Under the pieces are notes generated by a model, which saw nothing but the letters and a program-made list of their open reading frames with translations, was not told the DNA's origin and did no database searches. Positions 1 through 8,694 of a stretch of 64,000 bases of DNA are shown here, in pieces (position 1 is the first letter of the stretch; each line of letters starts with the position of its first letter). The stretch is from assembly GCF_900129345.1 (NCBI RefSeq), contig NZ_FQVK01000002.1, forward strand, positions 1 to 64,000, in the 5' to 3' direction. This DNA comes from Ruegeria intermedia. GTDB lineage: Bacteria > Pseudomonadota > Alphaproteobacteria > Rhodobacterales > Rhodobacteraceae. A program made the position numbers and the translations under genes.

Positions 1-188
1 CAGATGTCGATCGTGTCGTTCATCCGGTTCAGGCAGCGCAGGAACGTGGACTTGCCGCAGCCCGACGGCCCGATGAAGGCCGTGACCGTCTTGTCTCCGA
101 TTTCGACGTTCACGTCCTTGATGGAATGCGTGTCGCCATAGTGGACGTTGACGTCCCGTGCCGAGATCTTGATCGTTTTTTCGCCCAC
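1..188 (-). CDS. pstB: Phosphate ABC transporter ATP-binding protein PstB (N-terminal part, cut by window edge)
   Basis: This is the amino-terminal part of the ATPase that drives high-affinity phosphate import through the inner membrane. The visible protein has the PstB opening [13 protein letters not shown] and a complete Walker A region, [20 protein letters not shown], after which the window ends. The start is ambiguous. I chose GTG at 188 because GGAG and AGGA lie just upstream and homologues begin only a few residues before KISARD. An in-frame ATG at 278 is possible but has no ribosome binding site. The gene follows phoR on the same strand with no pstS, pstC or pstA between them. Family assignment is firm; start position is not. 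Confidence 0.85.
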   Translation of the reverse strand, partial: MGEKTIKISARDVNVHYGDTHSIKDVNVEIGDKTVTAFIGPSGCGKSTFLRCLNRMNDTIDI

Positions 189-328
189 TTCCTGCTCCGC
201 TCGCGCCAGTTCGTCCGGTTGCTGCAGGTAAAGACGCGCATTGCCGAAAAGGCGCCCCCCGCAACCGGGCCATCGCATGCCGGGCGGTCAAAGGTCAAGC
301 TTTGCCGCTTGTGCGCGGATCGGAACGA

Positions 329-1375
329 TCACAGCGGCAGAATGACCGTAAACACCGCGCCCTTGCCCAGATCGCTCTCGACCCGCAGCCGGCCCCGATG
401 CCGGTTGACGATATGTTTCACGATGGCCAGGCCCAGGCCCGTGCCGCCCAGTTGCCGCGACCGGTGGCTGTCGGCGCGATAGAACCGCTCGGTCAGGCGC
501 GGCAGGTGTATCGGGTCGATCCCCGGGCCCTTGTCGATGACCTGAACCCGAACCGCAGCGCCGCGGACGGCCGGATCGCGCTCGGCTACCGAAACCCGCA
601 GCTCGACGCTGCCGCCGCTGCCGCCGTACTTGATCGCGTTCTCGACCAGATTCGTGAACACCTGCCGCAACTGGTCGGCGTCTCCGGGCAGGTGCACCGG
701 CGCCTCGGGCGCCGTCAGAGCCAGCGTCACGTCCGCGCTCTCGGCCAGGGGGCGCAGAGTGGCCAGGGTGGACTCCAGCACTTCGGTCAGGTCCAGCCGT
801 TCCGTCGGGCGCACCCTCTCTTCGCTTTCGACCCGGTTCAACGACAGCAAGTCCCCGACCAGCCGGTTCATGCGGCTGGCCTCGTCGGCCATGATCTGCA
901 GGAACCTGTCCCGCGCGGCAGGGTCGTCGCGGGCCGGGCCGCGCAGCGTTTCGATGAACCCCATCAGGGCCGTCAGCGGCGTGCGCAGCTCGTGGCTGAC
1001 ATTGGCCACGAAATCCCGGCGCATCTGCCGCGCCTGTTCCAGATGGGTCACGTCCATGAAACTGGCCAGAACAGCACCGGCCGACACAGCGCCGACACCA
1101 TCAATGTAACGGCAGTGGACCTGAAAGGTAGTGTCCTGCGCCCCGTCATTGGCCAGGTGCCGCGCGGTGGCCGATCCCTTGGCGCGCAGGCTCTTTTCGA
1201 TCGCTTCGACGACCGGCGGCTGGCGCAGGATCGTGGCGAAATGCCGGTTGTCGAGATTGCGCCCCAACAGGGTTCTGGCCTCGGCGTTCGCGGCGATGAT
1301 CCGCTCGGTCTGGTCGATCACAAGCGCTGGCATCGGCACGGCCGAAACGAATTCGGCAAGGTTGGCGTCGGACAT
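329..1375 (-). CDS. phoR: Phosphate regulon sensor histidine kinase PhoR, apparently soluble
   Basis: Sensor kinase expected to phosphorylate PhoB under phosphate starvation. An N-terminal PAS-like domain (about residues 5-115) is followed by the H-box SHELRTPLTAL with the phospho-accepting His near residue 128, the N-box NLVENAIKYG, and the ATP lid motifs DKGPGIDP and GGTGLGLAIVKH. I see no membrane segment before the PAS domain, so it appears cytosolic or recruited to membrane through the transporter. ATG at 1375 is preferred because AAGGGG precedes it; an upstream ATG at 1405 would overlap the carbonic anhydrase gene. pstB follows on the same strand, which supports the PhoR assignment over a generic kinase. 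Confidence 0.87.
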   Translation of the reverse strand: MSDANLAEFVSAVPMPALVIDQTERIIAANAEARTLLGRNLDNRHFATILRQPPVVEAIEKSLRAKGSATARHLANDGAQDTTFQVHCRYIDGVGAVSAGAVLASFMDVTHLEQARQMRRDFVANVSHELRTPLTALMGFIETLRGPARDDPAARDRFLQIMADEASRMNRLVGDLLSLNRVESEERVRPTERLDLTEVLESTLATLRPLAESADVTLALTAPEAPVHLPGDADQLRQVFTNLVENAIKYGGSGGSVELRVSVAERDPAVRGAAVRVQVIDKGPGIDPIHLPRLTERFYRADSHRSRQLGGTGLGLAIVKHIVNRHRGRLRVESDLGKGAVFTVILPL

Positions 1376-1391
1376 GAATGGCCCCTTGCGT

Positions 1392-1925
1392 CTAGTCCCC
1401 GACACGCACGGGTTTCAGGCCGTCGCGGAATTTGCGCATGTTGTCCTGATAGTGCAACGCGCTGAGCGTGATCTGCTGCGCGGCTGCCGCGTCCAGTTCG
1501 CGCACCACTTTGCCGGGCGCGCCCATGACCAGCGAATTGTCCGGGATTTCCTTGCCTTCGGTGATCAGGGCGCCGGCCCCGATCAGGCAGTTCCGCCCGA
1601 TCCTGGCGCCATTCAGTACGATCGCCCCCATTCCGATCAGGCTGTTGTCGCCGATCGTGCAGCCGTGCAGCATGACCTTGTGGCCGATCGTGCAATTCTT
1701 GCCGATGGTCAGGGGGAACCCGGCATCGATATGCATCACGCAGTTTTCCTGCACGTTGCTGCCCTGCCCCACGCGGATTTCCTCGTGATCGGCACGGATC
1801 GTGCAGCCAAACCAGACCGAGGCGCCCTGTTCCAGCACCACCTTGCCGATCAGGTTGGCATCGGGGGCAACCCAGGTGTCCTCGTGGATTTGCGGGGCGT
1901 GATCGCCCAATGCATAGATCGTCAT
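1392..1925 (-). CDS. Gamma-carbonic anhydrase-like hexapeptide-repeat protein
   Basis: A 177-residue left-handed beta-helix protein of the gamma-carbonic anhydrase/PaaY/YrdA family. Hexapeptide repeats run through most of the chain (for example [15 protein letters not shown] and [17 protein letters not shown]). Candidate metal ligands are the His of CVMHIDAG and the two His of [10 protein letters not shown], the spacing seen in zinc- or iron-binding members. Members are either carbonic anhydrases or thioesterase-like; the sequence alone does not decide. The gene overlaps the gmk stop by four bases (ATGA), so it is translationally coupled behind gmk. Confidence 0.85.
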   Translation of the reverse strand: MTIYALGDHAPQIHEDTWVAPDANLIGKVVLEQGASVWFGCTIRADHEEIRVGQGSNVQENCVMHIDAGFPLTIGKNCTIGHKVMLHGCTIGDNSLIGMGAIVLNGARIGRNCLIGAGALITEGKEIPDNSLVMGAPGKVVRELDAAAAQQITLSALHYQDNMRKFRDGLKPVRVGD

Positions 1926-2563
1926 TTCATGCTCTCAAATTCTTGTTGCAGGGCGCGGACATGCTCTTGCAGTTTGGGTTGCTGGATCCGCCGCATTCGC
2001 TCGGCGCTGACGATGGTTTTCAGCTTGTCCTCGGTCGCATCCAGATCGTCGTTGATCAGGACATAGTCGTAATAGCCCCAGTGGCTGATCTCGTCCCAGC
2101 TTTTCATCATGCGCTTGGCGATCACCTCGGGCGCGTCCTGCCCGCGCGTCTCCAACCTGCGGCGCAGTTCCTTGATCGAGGGCGGCAGGATGAAGATCGA
2201 CAGCGCGTGCTTGCCCAGTTCCGAGTTGCGGATCTGCACCTCGCCCTGCCAGTCCACGTCGAACAGCACGTCCCGGCCGCTTTGAATCGCGTCGCGCACC
2301 GGGCCGGCGGGCGAGCCGTAGAAATTGCCGAAGACATGCGCGTGTTCCAGCATCTGTCCGCTGGCGACCTGCTGGCGAAACTCGTCCTCGGACAGAAAGC
2401 AGTAATCCTTCCCGTGAACCTCGCCCGGGCGGGGCTTGCGCGTCGTCGCCGAAACCGAGAACTGAAGACCGGGGTCCCAGTTCATCAGCCGATGGGCCAG
2501 CGTCGATTTACCCGCGCCCGAAGGCGATGACAGAATGATGAGAAGGCCCCGGCGATCCGCCAT
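1922..2563 (-). CDS. gmk: Guanylate kinase
   Basis: Converts GMP and ATP to GDP and ADP in purine nucleotide synthesis. The 213-residue protein begins [18 protein letters not shown] with the P-loop [11 protein letters not shown], and carries the GMP-binding signature [18 protein letters not shown]. Length matches the family. ATG at 2563 is chosen because AAGGA lies about ten bases upstream; an ATG at 2587 would run into the end of yicC. The order yicC-gmk is common in proteobacteria, and the pair probably shares a transcript with the carbonic anhydrase-like gene and phoR. Confidence 0.95.
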   Translation of the reverse strand: MADRRGLLIILSSPSGAGKSTLAHRLMNWDPGLQFSVSATTRKPRPGEVHGKDYCFLSEDEFRQQVASGQMLEHAHVFGNFYGSPAGPVRDAIQSGRDVLFDVDWQGEVQIRNSELGKHALSIFILPPSIKELRRRLETRGQDAPEVIAKRMMKSWDEISHWGYYDYVLINDDLDATEDKLKTIVSAERMRRIQQPKLQEHVRALQQEFESMK

Positions 2564-2579
2564 CTGTGATTGTCCTTGT

Positions 2580-3470
2580 CTATTCAACGTTTTGTACCTG
2601 TTCGCGCAACTGGTATATCACCGCCTTCAACTCCAGGCCAACCGCCGTCAGTTCGGCGTTCTGCGATTTGGAGCACAAAGTGTTGGCCTCGCGGTTGAAC
2701 TCCTGCGCCAGAAAATCCAGCTTGCGGCCCACCGGGCCGTCCTGCGCCAGCAGCGCCCGTGCCGCGGCGACATGGGCGGTCAGCCGGTCGAGCTCTTCGG
2801 TGATGTCGGATTTCACGGCGATCAGCGCCAGTTCCTGGGCCACGCGGTCCGGGTCGGCGCCCTGGGCGTTGTCCAGAACCCGGGCCAGGTTCTGACGCAG
2901 CGCATCGGCCATCGCGTCGGCGCGGGCCTGCGCCAGATCGACGGCCTGCGCGGTCAGCGCCTCGATCCGGTCCAGATGGTCGGCCAGAACCGCAGCCAGG
3001 GCCTCGCCTTCGGTCCTGCGCATCTCGATGAAATCCGCCAGCAGGTTTCCGAACGCGGCCTTCAGCGCCTCGACCAGCGGCGCCGGGTCGTCGTCTTCGG
3101 CGCCGGTCTCCAGCATCCCTTTCAACGCCAGCAGGTCGCCCGCCCGCGTAGGGGCCAGAGAAACGCCCTGTTGCGCCGCCAGTTCCTCGGCCCGGGCAAC
3201 CGCGGACAGCGCCGCACGCATCGCCGGTTCGTTCAGGCTCAGGTCGGTGGCCGTTTCCTGCCGCGTGATCCGCAGGGTCAGCGTTACGTTGCCGCGGCCG
3301 ATCATGCGCGACAGCTCGGCCCGCAGCGCCGCTTCGAGCCCGGTCAGCCACTCGGGCACCCGCAGCCGCATGTCCAGCCCCTTGCCGTTCACGCTGCGCA
3401 GTTCCCAACTCCAGCCATGCGGCCCGCAGGCCCCCTTGCCCGAAGCAAAACCCGTCATGGATTTGATCAT
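2580..3470 (-). CDS. YicC/YloC family endoribonuclease-like protein
   Basis: A 296-residue member of the YicC family, recognised from its N-terminus [11 protein letters not shown], the conserved [11 protein letters not shown] segment, and the C-terminal half that ends in [12 protein letters not shown] and [13 protein letters not shown]. Escherichia coli YicC has been linked to small-RNA turnover and described as an endoribonuclease; that activity is inferred here. It sits directly upstream of gmk on the same strand, the usual arrangement. A CtrA-type site lies about 100 bases upstream of its start, between it and the divergent PAS gene. Confidence 0.9.
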   Translation of the reverse strand: MIKSMTGFASGKGACGPHGWSWELRSVNGKGLDMRLRVPEWLTGLEAALRAELSRMIGRGNVTLTLRITRQETATDLSLNEPAMRAALSAVARAEELAAQQGVSLAPTRAGDLLALKGMLETGAEDDDPAPLVEALKAAFGNLLADFIEMRRTEGEALAAVLADHLDRIEALTAQAVDLAQARADAMADALRQNLARVLDNAQGADPDRVAQELALIAVKSDITEELDRLTAHVAAARALLAQDGPVGRKLDFLAQEFNREANTLCSKSQNAELTAVGLELKAVIYQLREQVQNVE

Positions 3471-3567
3471 GCCTGCCCTTTCCGACTGTCGCCCTGCGCT
3501 GCTGCACCTAATGCCATCGCGCCGGTCAGGGCAAGAGTTTGCTTATGGCGCACTTCATCCGGGCAAG

Positions 3568-3582
3568 TTAACCATTCGTTAA
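3568..3582. promoter_or_regulatory. Perfect CtrA-type binding site TTAA-N7-TTAA
   Basis: The sequence TTAACCATTCGTTAA matches the full alphaproteobacterial CtrA consensus TTAA-N7-TTAA, including the strong half-site TTAACCAT. It lies in the 232-base divergent region between yicC (minus) and the PAS protein gene (plus), about 120 bases before the PAS start. The match is seen directly; binding by CtrA is inferred. The CtrA-pathway kinase cckA is encoded elsewhere in the window. Confidence 0.6.
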
Positions 3583-3702
3583 AGATTTGCTCCAATTTTA
3601 TGTAAACCCGTGTCAATCTGTCAGTCACAAGGACAGGTCGGTTGCAGTTGGCCGCAGCGCCGCAGCAGACCAAAGGGCGGCCATTCGACACGAGGTGATG
3701 AA

Positions 3703-4374
3703 ATGAAAACCTTCTTCGGGAACGGTTCCGGGCCGAAACTTGGAAAGATCATCGCAATGGACCGCTTTGACAGTGGGCGCAGTCTGTCGCCGATCCGTCA
3801 GGCAGAATCTTACTGGACCGCGCTGCTGGGCGACGACGGGGTTCCCCGGAGGTCGCAGATCGATCCGCGCGGACTGGAAAACATTCTGGAATACACGTTC
3901 ATCCTGGAACGCATCGCGCCCGGTCTGGCCCGGTTCCGGCTGGCCGGCAGCCATCTGAGCAAGATCGCCGGCATGGAAGTACGCGGCATGCCGTTGACCG
4001 CGTTCTTCGATCCTTCGTCGCGCGACCGGATCACCGAAGAACTGGAGAAGGTTTTCTCCGAGCCAGCGATCGGAGAGTTCACCCTGGTTTCGAAGGGCAA
4101 GCTGGGTCGGGTCCGGCTCGAGGCGCGGATGATCCTGCTGCCTCTGCGCAGCGATCTGGGCGATGTCAGCCGGATTCTTGGCGTTCTGGTCAGCGATGGC
4201 GTGATCGGCACGACGCCCCGCCGTTTTACGATCGACTCCAGCCAGGTCCGGCCGTTGGTCGCGGTTCAACGGCAGGCCGAACACCCCCGTCTCGAGTCCG
4301 GGTTTGCCGAGGATCAGGCCGAGTTCAAGGGCCCATCTGGCCATCTGAAGCTGGTCTATTCCCGAGACGATTGA
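3703..4374 (+). CDS. PAS-domain protein (PAS_5-like, alphaproteobacterial)
   Basis: A 223-residue soluble protein. Residues of about 25-170 look like the PAS_5 type domain of alphaproteobacteria: an RQAESYWTALLG-type helix, RSQIDPRGLENIL, then RFRLAGSHLSKIAGMEVRG, a typical PAS core. No kinase, GGDEF or helix-turn-helix domain is visible, so it is a stand-alone sensor or adaptor. ATG 3703 has a good ribosome binding site, GAGGTGA. An upstream CtrA-type site suggests cell-cycle or motility control (inference). It converges on the DAHP synthase gene. Confidence 0.8.
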   Translation: MKTFFGNGSGPKLGKIIAMDRFDSGRSLSPIRQAESYWTALLGDDGVPRRSQIDPRGLENILEYTFILERIAPGLARFRLAGSHLSKIAGMEVRGMPLTAFFDPSSRDRITEELEKVFSEPAIGEFTLVSKGKLGRVRLEARMILLPLRSDLGDVSRILGVLVSDGVIGTTPRRFTIDSSQVRPLVAVQRQAEHPRLESGFAEDQAEFKGPSGHLKLVYSRDD

Positions 4375-4392
4375 ACCCTGTTCGATCGAACG

Positions 4393-4417
4393 AAAAACGG
4401 CGGGCCTCGGCCCGCCG
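4393..4417 (-). terminator. Rho-independent terminator of the DAHP synthase gene
   Basis: A perfect nine-base-pair stem, CGGCGGGCC and GGCCCGCCG, is followed on the minus strand by a run of T (AAAAA on the plus strand at its left edge). It lies 24 bases past the DAHP synthase stop and between two convergent genes. Confidence 0.75.
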
Positions 4418-4440
4418 CTCCCGTTTCGGAACAACCGCGA

Positions 4441-5811
4441 TCAGCTGGCCGCGCGTTTCTTGCGTTCGCGGCGCAGGTTGGTCAGCTCTTCGGCCACAAG
4501 GAAGGCCAGCTCGAGCGACTGCGACGCGTTCAGGCGCGGGTCGCAGGCGGTGTGGTAGCGGTCCGACAGGTCCTCTTCGCTGACGGCGCGGACGCCGCCG
4601 GTGCATTCGGTCACGTCCAGGCCGGTCATCTCGAAATGCACGCCGCCGGGGATCGTGCCCTCGGCCTGATGCACGCCGAAGAAATCCCGCACCTCGCGCA
4701 GGACCGATTCGAACGGCCGGGTCTTGTAGCCGGTGGCCGACTTGATCGTGTTGCCGTGCATCGGGTCGCAGACCCAGGTCACCTTGGCGCCCTCTTCCTT
4801 GACGGCCTTGATCAGACGCGGCAGATGCTCGCCCGCCTTGCCCGCGCCGAAACGCGCGATCAGGGTCAGGCGGCCTTCCTCGTTGTCCGGGTTCAGCTTG
4901 GACATCAGAACCTTGAGGTCCTCAGCCGTTGTCGTCGGGCCGCATTTCAGACCGATCGGGTTCAGCACGCCGCGGCAGAATTCGACATGCGCGCCGTCGG
5001 GCTGGCGGGTGCGGTCGCCGATCCAGATCATGTGGCCCGAGCCGGCCAGCCACTTGCCCGAAGTCGAATCCAGCCGTGTCAGCGCCTCTTCGTATTCCAG
5101 CAACAGCCCTTCGTGGCTGGTGTAGAACTCGACGGTCGAGAATTCATGGGTGGTGTCGGCGGTGATTCCGGCGGCCTCCATGAAGTCGATCGTGTCCTGA
5201 ATGCGGTCGGCGATCTCGGAGTATTTCTGCACGTCCTGTTCGTCGGTGAAGCCCAGCGTCCAGGAATGCACGCGGCTCATGTCGGCGAAGCCGCCGGTCG
5301 AGAACGCGCGCAGCAGGTTCAGCGTGGCCGCGGCCTGGGTATAGGCCTGCAACATCTTCTCGGGCTTGGGTTCGCGCGCCTCGGGGGTGAAGGCCAGCTC
5401 GTTGATGATGTCACCACGATAGCTGGGCAGCTCGACGCCGTCGATCACCTCGGTCGGGGCGCTGCGGGGTTTGGCGAACTGGCCGGCCATGCGACCCACC
5501 TTGATCACCGGAACCTTGGCGCCATAGGTCAGCACCATCGCCATCTGCAGCATCACCTTGAAGGTGTCACGGATCGCATCGGCGCTGAACTGGTCGAAGC
5601 TTTCGGCGCAATCCCCACCCTGCAGCAAAAAGGCCTCGCCGCGACCGGCGGCACCCAGATGTTGCTTGAGGCGCCGCGCCTCGCCTGCAAAGACCAGCGG
5701 GGGATACTGCGAAAGCTTGGCCTCGACCTTGGCCAAGGCGGCCTTGTCGGTATAGTCTGGCATCTGAACCCGCGGCTTGGTGCGCCAGTTCGATTTTTGC
5801 CACTCGGTCAT
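4441..5811 (-). CDS. aroG: 3-deoxy-7-phosphoheptulonate synthase, class II
   Basis: Catalyses the first step of the shikimate pathway, joining phosphoenolpyruvate and erythrose 4-phosphate. The 456-residue protein matches the plant/mycobacterial class II family, not the AroFGH class I: it starts near [14 protein letters not shown], has [11 protein letters not shown], the metal-binding region [10 protein letters not shown], and [15 protein letters not shown] near the end. Length is normal. It appears to be transcribed alone, ending at the terminator at 4393-4417. The symbol is only a convention; class II enzymes are variously named. Confidence 0.95.
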   Translation of the reverse strand: MTEWQKSNWRTKPRVQMPDYTDKAALAKVEAKLSQYPPLVFAGEARRLKQHLGAAGRGEAFLLQGGDCAESFDQFSADAIRDTFKVMLQMAMVLTYGAKVPVIKVGRMAGQFAKPRSAPTEVIDGVELPSYRGDIINELAFTPEAREPKPEKMLQAYTQAAATLNLLRAFSTGGFADMSRVHSWTLGFTDEQDVQKYSEIADRIQDTIDFMEAAGITADTTHEFSTVEFYTSHEGLLLEYEEALTRLDSTSGKWLAGSGHMIWIGDRTRQPDGAHVEFCRGVLNPIGLKCGPTTTAEDLKVLMSKLNPDNEEGRLTLIARFGAGKAGEHLPRLIKAVKEEGAKVTWVCDPMHGNTIKSATGYKTRPFESVLREVRDFFGVHQAEGTIPGGVHFEMTGLDVTECTGGVRAVSEEDLSDRYHTACDPRLNASQSLELAFLVAEELTNLRRERKKRAAS

Positions 5812-5980
5812 AGCTTTGATCTCCGCTGATGTATTTCAGGTGGTCTCTATACAAAATCCACGGGCCAGAGACCATAACCGATTTGCGCCTCTTGACGTCG
5901 GAAACAAGCTTTGAGCATGGTGGCGGTCAAGTTCGCCGCAGGCCCTGCGCCTCGGCCCGCCGAATCAAGGACAGTTCGCC

Positions 5981-6985
5981 ATGCAAGAGCAACGCCAAGT
6001 TGTCACCGTGGACAAGGATGCGGTTAAGCCGCGCAACTTCGTTTTTGTTCTGCTGGACAAGTTTTCCTTGCTGTCGTTCGCCTCGGCGCTCGACAGTCTG
6101 CGTATCGCGAACCGGATGGCGGACCGACAGATCTATGCCTGGACCCTGGCTGGCGAAGGCGGCGAGACTGTGCAATGCTCGGCCGGAACCACCTTTCAAC
6201 TGGATCGCGATCTGGGCGAGTTGCAGCGCGATGACGTGATCATCGTCTGCGGCGGGGTCGATGTGCAGGCCGCCACGACCAAGAAAGTGTTGAACTGGCT
6301 GCGCCGCGAGGCCCGCAAGGGATTGCGGATCGGCGGGCTGTGCACCGCTGCCTATACCCTGGCCAAGGCCGGTCTGCTGGATGGCAAACGCGCCACGATC
6401 CACTGGGAAAACGCCGACAGTTTCGCCGAGGAATTCGACGAGGTCGAACTGACCAAATCGGTGTTTCTGATCGACGGCAACCGGATGACGACGGCGGGCG
6501 GCACCTCGTCGATCGATTTGATGCTGAAGCTGATCGCCGATGATTACGGTGAGGAACTGGCCAATGCGGTGGCCGACCAGATGATCTATTCCTCGATCCG
6601 CACCGATCAGGACACCCAGCGCCTGTCGACGCCCACACGGATCGGCGTACGCCACCCCAAGCTGAGCCAGGTCATCCTGATGATGGAAAAAAACATCGAG
6701 GAGCCGATCTCGCCCTCGATCCTGGCCAAGGAGGTCGGCATGTCCACCCGCCAACTCGAGCGGCTGTTCCGGCGGTACCTGAGCCGTTCGCCCAAGCGCT
6801 ATTACATGGAACTGCGCCTGCACAAGGCGCGCAACCTGCTGATGCAGACCGACATGAGCGTGATCAACGTGGCCTTGGCCTGCGGTTTTGCCAGCCCCAG
6901 CCATTTCTCGAAATGCTACCGCGCGCATTACAACACCACGCCCTATCGCGAGCGTGGAACGCAGAGCGGACGGCTGTCGGTCTGA
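5981..6985 (+). CDS. GlxA-family transcriptional regulator (DJ-1/PfpI-like domain plus AraC helix-turn-helix)
   Basis: A 334-residue regulator. Residues of about 18-190 form a DJ-1/PfpI-like domain (FVFVLLDKFSLLSFASALD, then IGGLCTAAYTLAKAGLLDG where a nucleophile-elbow Cys is retained), and the last 100 residues are a two-motif AraC helix-turn-helix (MSTRQLERLFRRYLSRSP and VALACGFASPSHFSKCYR). The architecture is that of GbdR/CdhR, which in Pseudomonas respond to glycine betaine or carnitine; the ligand here is unknown. AAGGA precedes ATG 5981. The Liv-type transporter 1.7 kb downstream could be a target, which is speculative. Confidence 0.88.
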   Translation: MQEQRQVVTVDKDAVKPRNFVFVLLDKFSLLSFASALDSLRIANRMADRQIYAWTLAGEGGETVQCSAGTTFQLDRDLGELQRDDVIIVCGGVDVQAATTKKVLNWLRREARKGLRIGGLCTAAYTLAKAGLLDGKRATIHWENADSFAEEFDEVELTKSVFLIDGNRMTTAGGTSSIDLMLKLIADDYGEELANAVADQMIYSSIRTDQDTQRLSTPTRIGVRHPKLSQVILMMEKNIEEPISPSILAKEVGMSTRQLERLFRRYLSRSPKRYYMELRLHKARNLLMQTDMSVINVALACGFASPSHFSKCYRAHYNTTPYRERGTQSGRLSV

Positions 6986-6988
6986 CGC

Positions 6989-7399
6989 CTAGAACTTCGC
7001 CAGAATGGGCTCGGCGCGGGTGTTGATGCTGAACTGCAGAACCATCACGCCGTCGTCGCGTTGGTGCAGAAGGGCATAATAGTAGAGATAGCTGTTCTTG
7101 TCGTTCCAGTAGATCCGCATTTCCTGCGCGAACCCGTTCTCAAGCTCGACCCGTTTGGCCACGTCGGCATTGGTCAGGTAGTACGGAACACGGTCACGCA
7201 GCTGCCCTTGCAGGACTTGCATCTGCTGCGGCGTGTATTCGTCGGCGCCGCCCAACCGGCTGATGACGTTCGAAAACTCGCGGTTCTTCATCTTGGTGTC
7301 GACGAAGGCTTCATAATCGGCATAGGTCGAAAAGACCTCGTCGGCCGCGGCAGGAAGGGATGACAGGCAAAGGACAACGGCTGCGAGAAAGCGGAACAT
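6989..7399 (-). CDS. Secreted protein of unknown function
   Basis: A 136-residue protein with a clear signal peptide (MFRFLAAVVLCLSSLPAAADE, cleavage after ADA-type motif AAA-DE). The mature part is rich in charged and aromatic residues, with WNDKNSYLYYYALLHQRDDGV near the C-terminus, and contains no cysteine after the signal. I recognise no family. Start at 7399 is set by AGAGGA a few bases upstream and by the signal peptide; a longer reading would add non-protein-like sequence. It follows the sugar-dehydrogenase gene on the same strand with a short gap of about 30 bases and may be co-transcribed. Confidence 0.75.
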   Translation of the reverse strand: MFRFLAAVVLCLSSLPAAADEVFSTYADYEAFVDTKMKNREFSNVISRLGGADEYTPQQMQVLQGQLRDRVPYYLTNADVAKRVELENGFAQEMRIYWNDKNSYLYYYALLHQRDDGVMVLQFSINTRAEPILAKF

Positions 7400-7431
7400 A
7401 TCAATCCTCTTTGAAGTGTATCGCGACACCC

Positions 7432-8528
7432 CTAGGAGGATCTGGCGATCCTGTAAACCGCGCCCTGCCCGACCGAGATGAACCAGATCGCGCCATCCGG
7501 GGCCTGCACGATGTCGCGGACCCGTTCGATCTCGGGGCCTTTGATCTGCTCGACCTCGCGCAACGGGTTTCCGGACAGCCGCGCGATATAGTCGAATTTC
7601 AGCGAACCTACGAAAATGTCGCCCCTCCATTCAGGAAACATCCTGCCCGAATAGACCATCAAGCCCGACGGTGCGATCGACGGATCCCAGTACAGGCGCG
7701 GCTGTTCCATGCCGGGTCTGCTTGTTCCCTCACCGATTTTTCCCCTGAATAATGCGTGCCGTAGGAAATCACCGGCCAGCCGAAATTGGCGCCGGGCTTG
7801 ACAAGGTTCACCTCGTCGCCGCCCTTGGCGCCATGTTCGGAAACCCACAAGCGGCCGCGTGTATCAATATCAGCGCCTTGCGGGTTGCGATGGCCATACG
7901 ACCAGATCTCGGGGCGTACACCGGCCTGCCCGACAAAGGGGTTGTCAGCCGGGATCGAGCCATCCCGATTGACGCGGACGACGGTCCCCATGTGGGTCGC
8001 CAGATCCTGGGCGCTGGGCCGGTCTCCGCGGTCGCCCAGCGTGACGAACAGGGTGCCGTCTGGCGCCTCGACCACGCGCGATCCGAAATGACGCCCGCCC
8101 GAGCCGCCGGGGATGGCCTCGAAGATCACGCGCAGGTTGGTCAGACGGCGGCCGTCATCGGACAGGCGGGCCACGGCAAGCGCGGTCCCGGCGCCGCCGG
8201 GCTGAGGTTTGGAAAAGGTCAGAAAGATCTCGCGGCTGGTCGGGAAGTCGCGGGCCACGGTCACGTCCAGCAACCCGGCCTGCCCCTGCGCGGCGATCTT
8301 CGGCACACCCCGCACGCGCCGGGCCCGACCCTCGCGGGCCAGCAGCATGTCGCCGTCGCGCTCCGTCACCAGAAAGCTGCCGTCGGGCAGCAGCCCGATG
8401 GCCCACGGCGTGTCCAGCCCGCCCAGCATCCGGGTCACGGATACCGGGCCGAGCGATGTCCGCAAGCCGTCCGCCGCCCCAGCCACAGCCGATGCCATCA
8501 GCCAGAGAATCGCGAAAATCCGGGTCAT
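7432..8528 (-). pseudogene. PQQ-dependent aldose/sorbosone-type dehydrogenase, broken by a single-base frameshift
   Basis: Two adjacent frames together encode one periplasmic six-bladed beta-propeller of the YliI/GSDH family. The first (from 8528) has a signal peptide and the family motifs LDTPWAIGLLPDGSFLVTER, SYGHRNPQGADID and HGAKGGDEVN, ending its homology at SYGTHYSG. The second resumes exactly there with GKIGEGTSRPGMEQP and runs to 7432. One G or A is missing from the run GGGGAAAAA (plus-strand 7737-7745); restoring it gives about 365 residues, the normal length. Either the gene is inactive or the base is a sequencing error in a homopolymer. Known members oxidise sugars using PQQ. Confidence 0.85.
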
Positions 8529-8694
8529 GATGATGCCTCATAAGCTGCCTTGTCGGGCGATGGCCCGAACCAAGCCCATCAAATCAAATAGTGTTAACGC
8601 CACCAAAGGCACATCTTCGTTAGGACTTTTCTTTTTCCGACAGCTTGCCTAGGGTCGGGCCAGAACGACATCGTTCCAAACAGGGAGTAACCTT

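Noticed and set aside
302..1465. Long plus-strand open frame opposite phoR
   Set aside because: It is the antisense of a well-supported kinase gene; its translation is low-complexity, rich in Arg, Gly, Gln, and matches no family.
3467..3691. 74-codon minus-strand frame before yicC
   Set aside because: It runs through the CtrA-site region, has no ribosome binding site and its sequence is not protein-like at its start; yicC has its own start at 3470.
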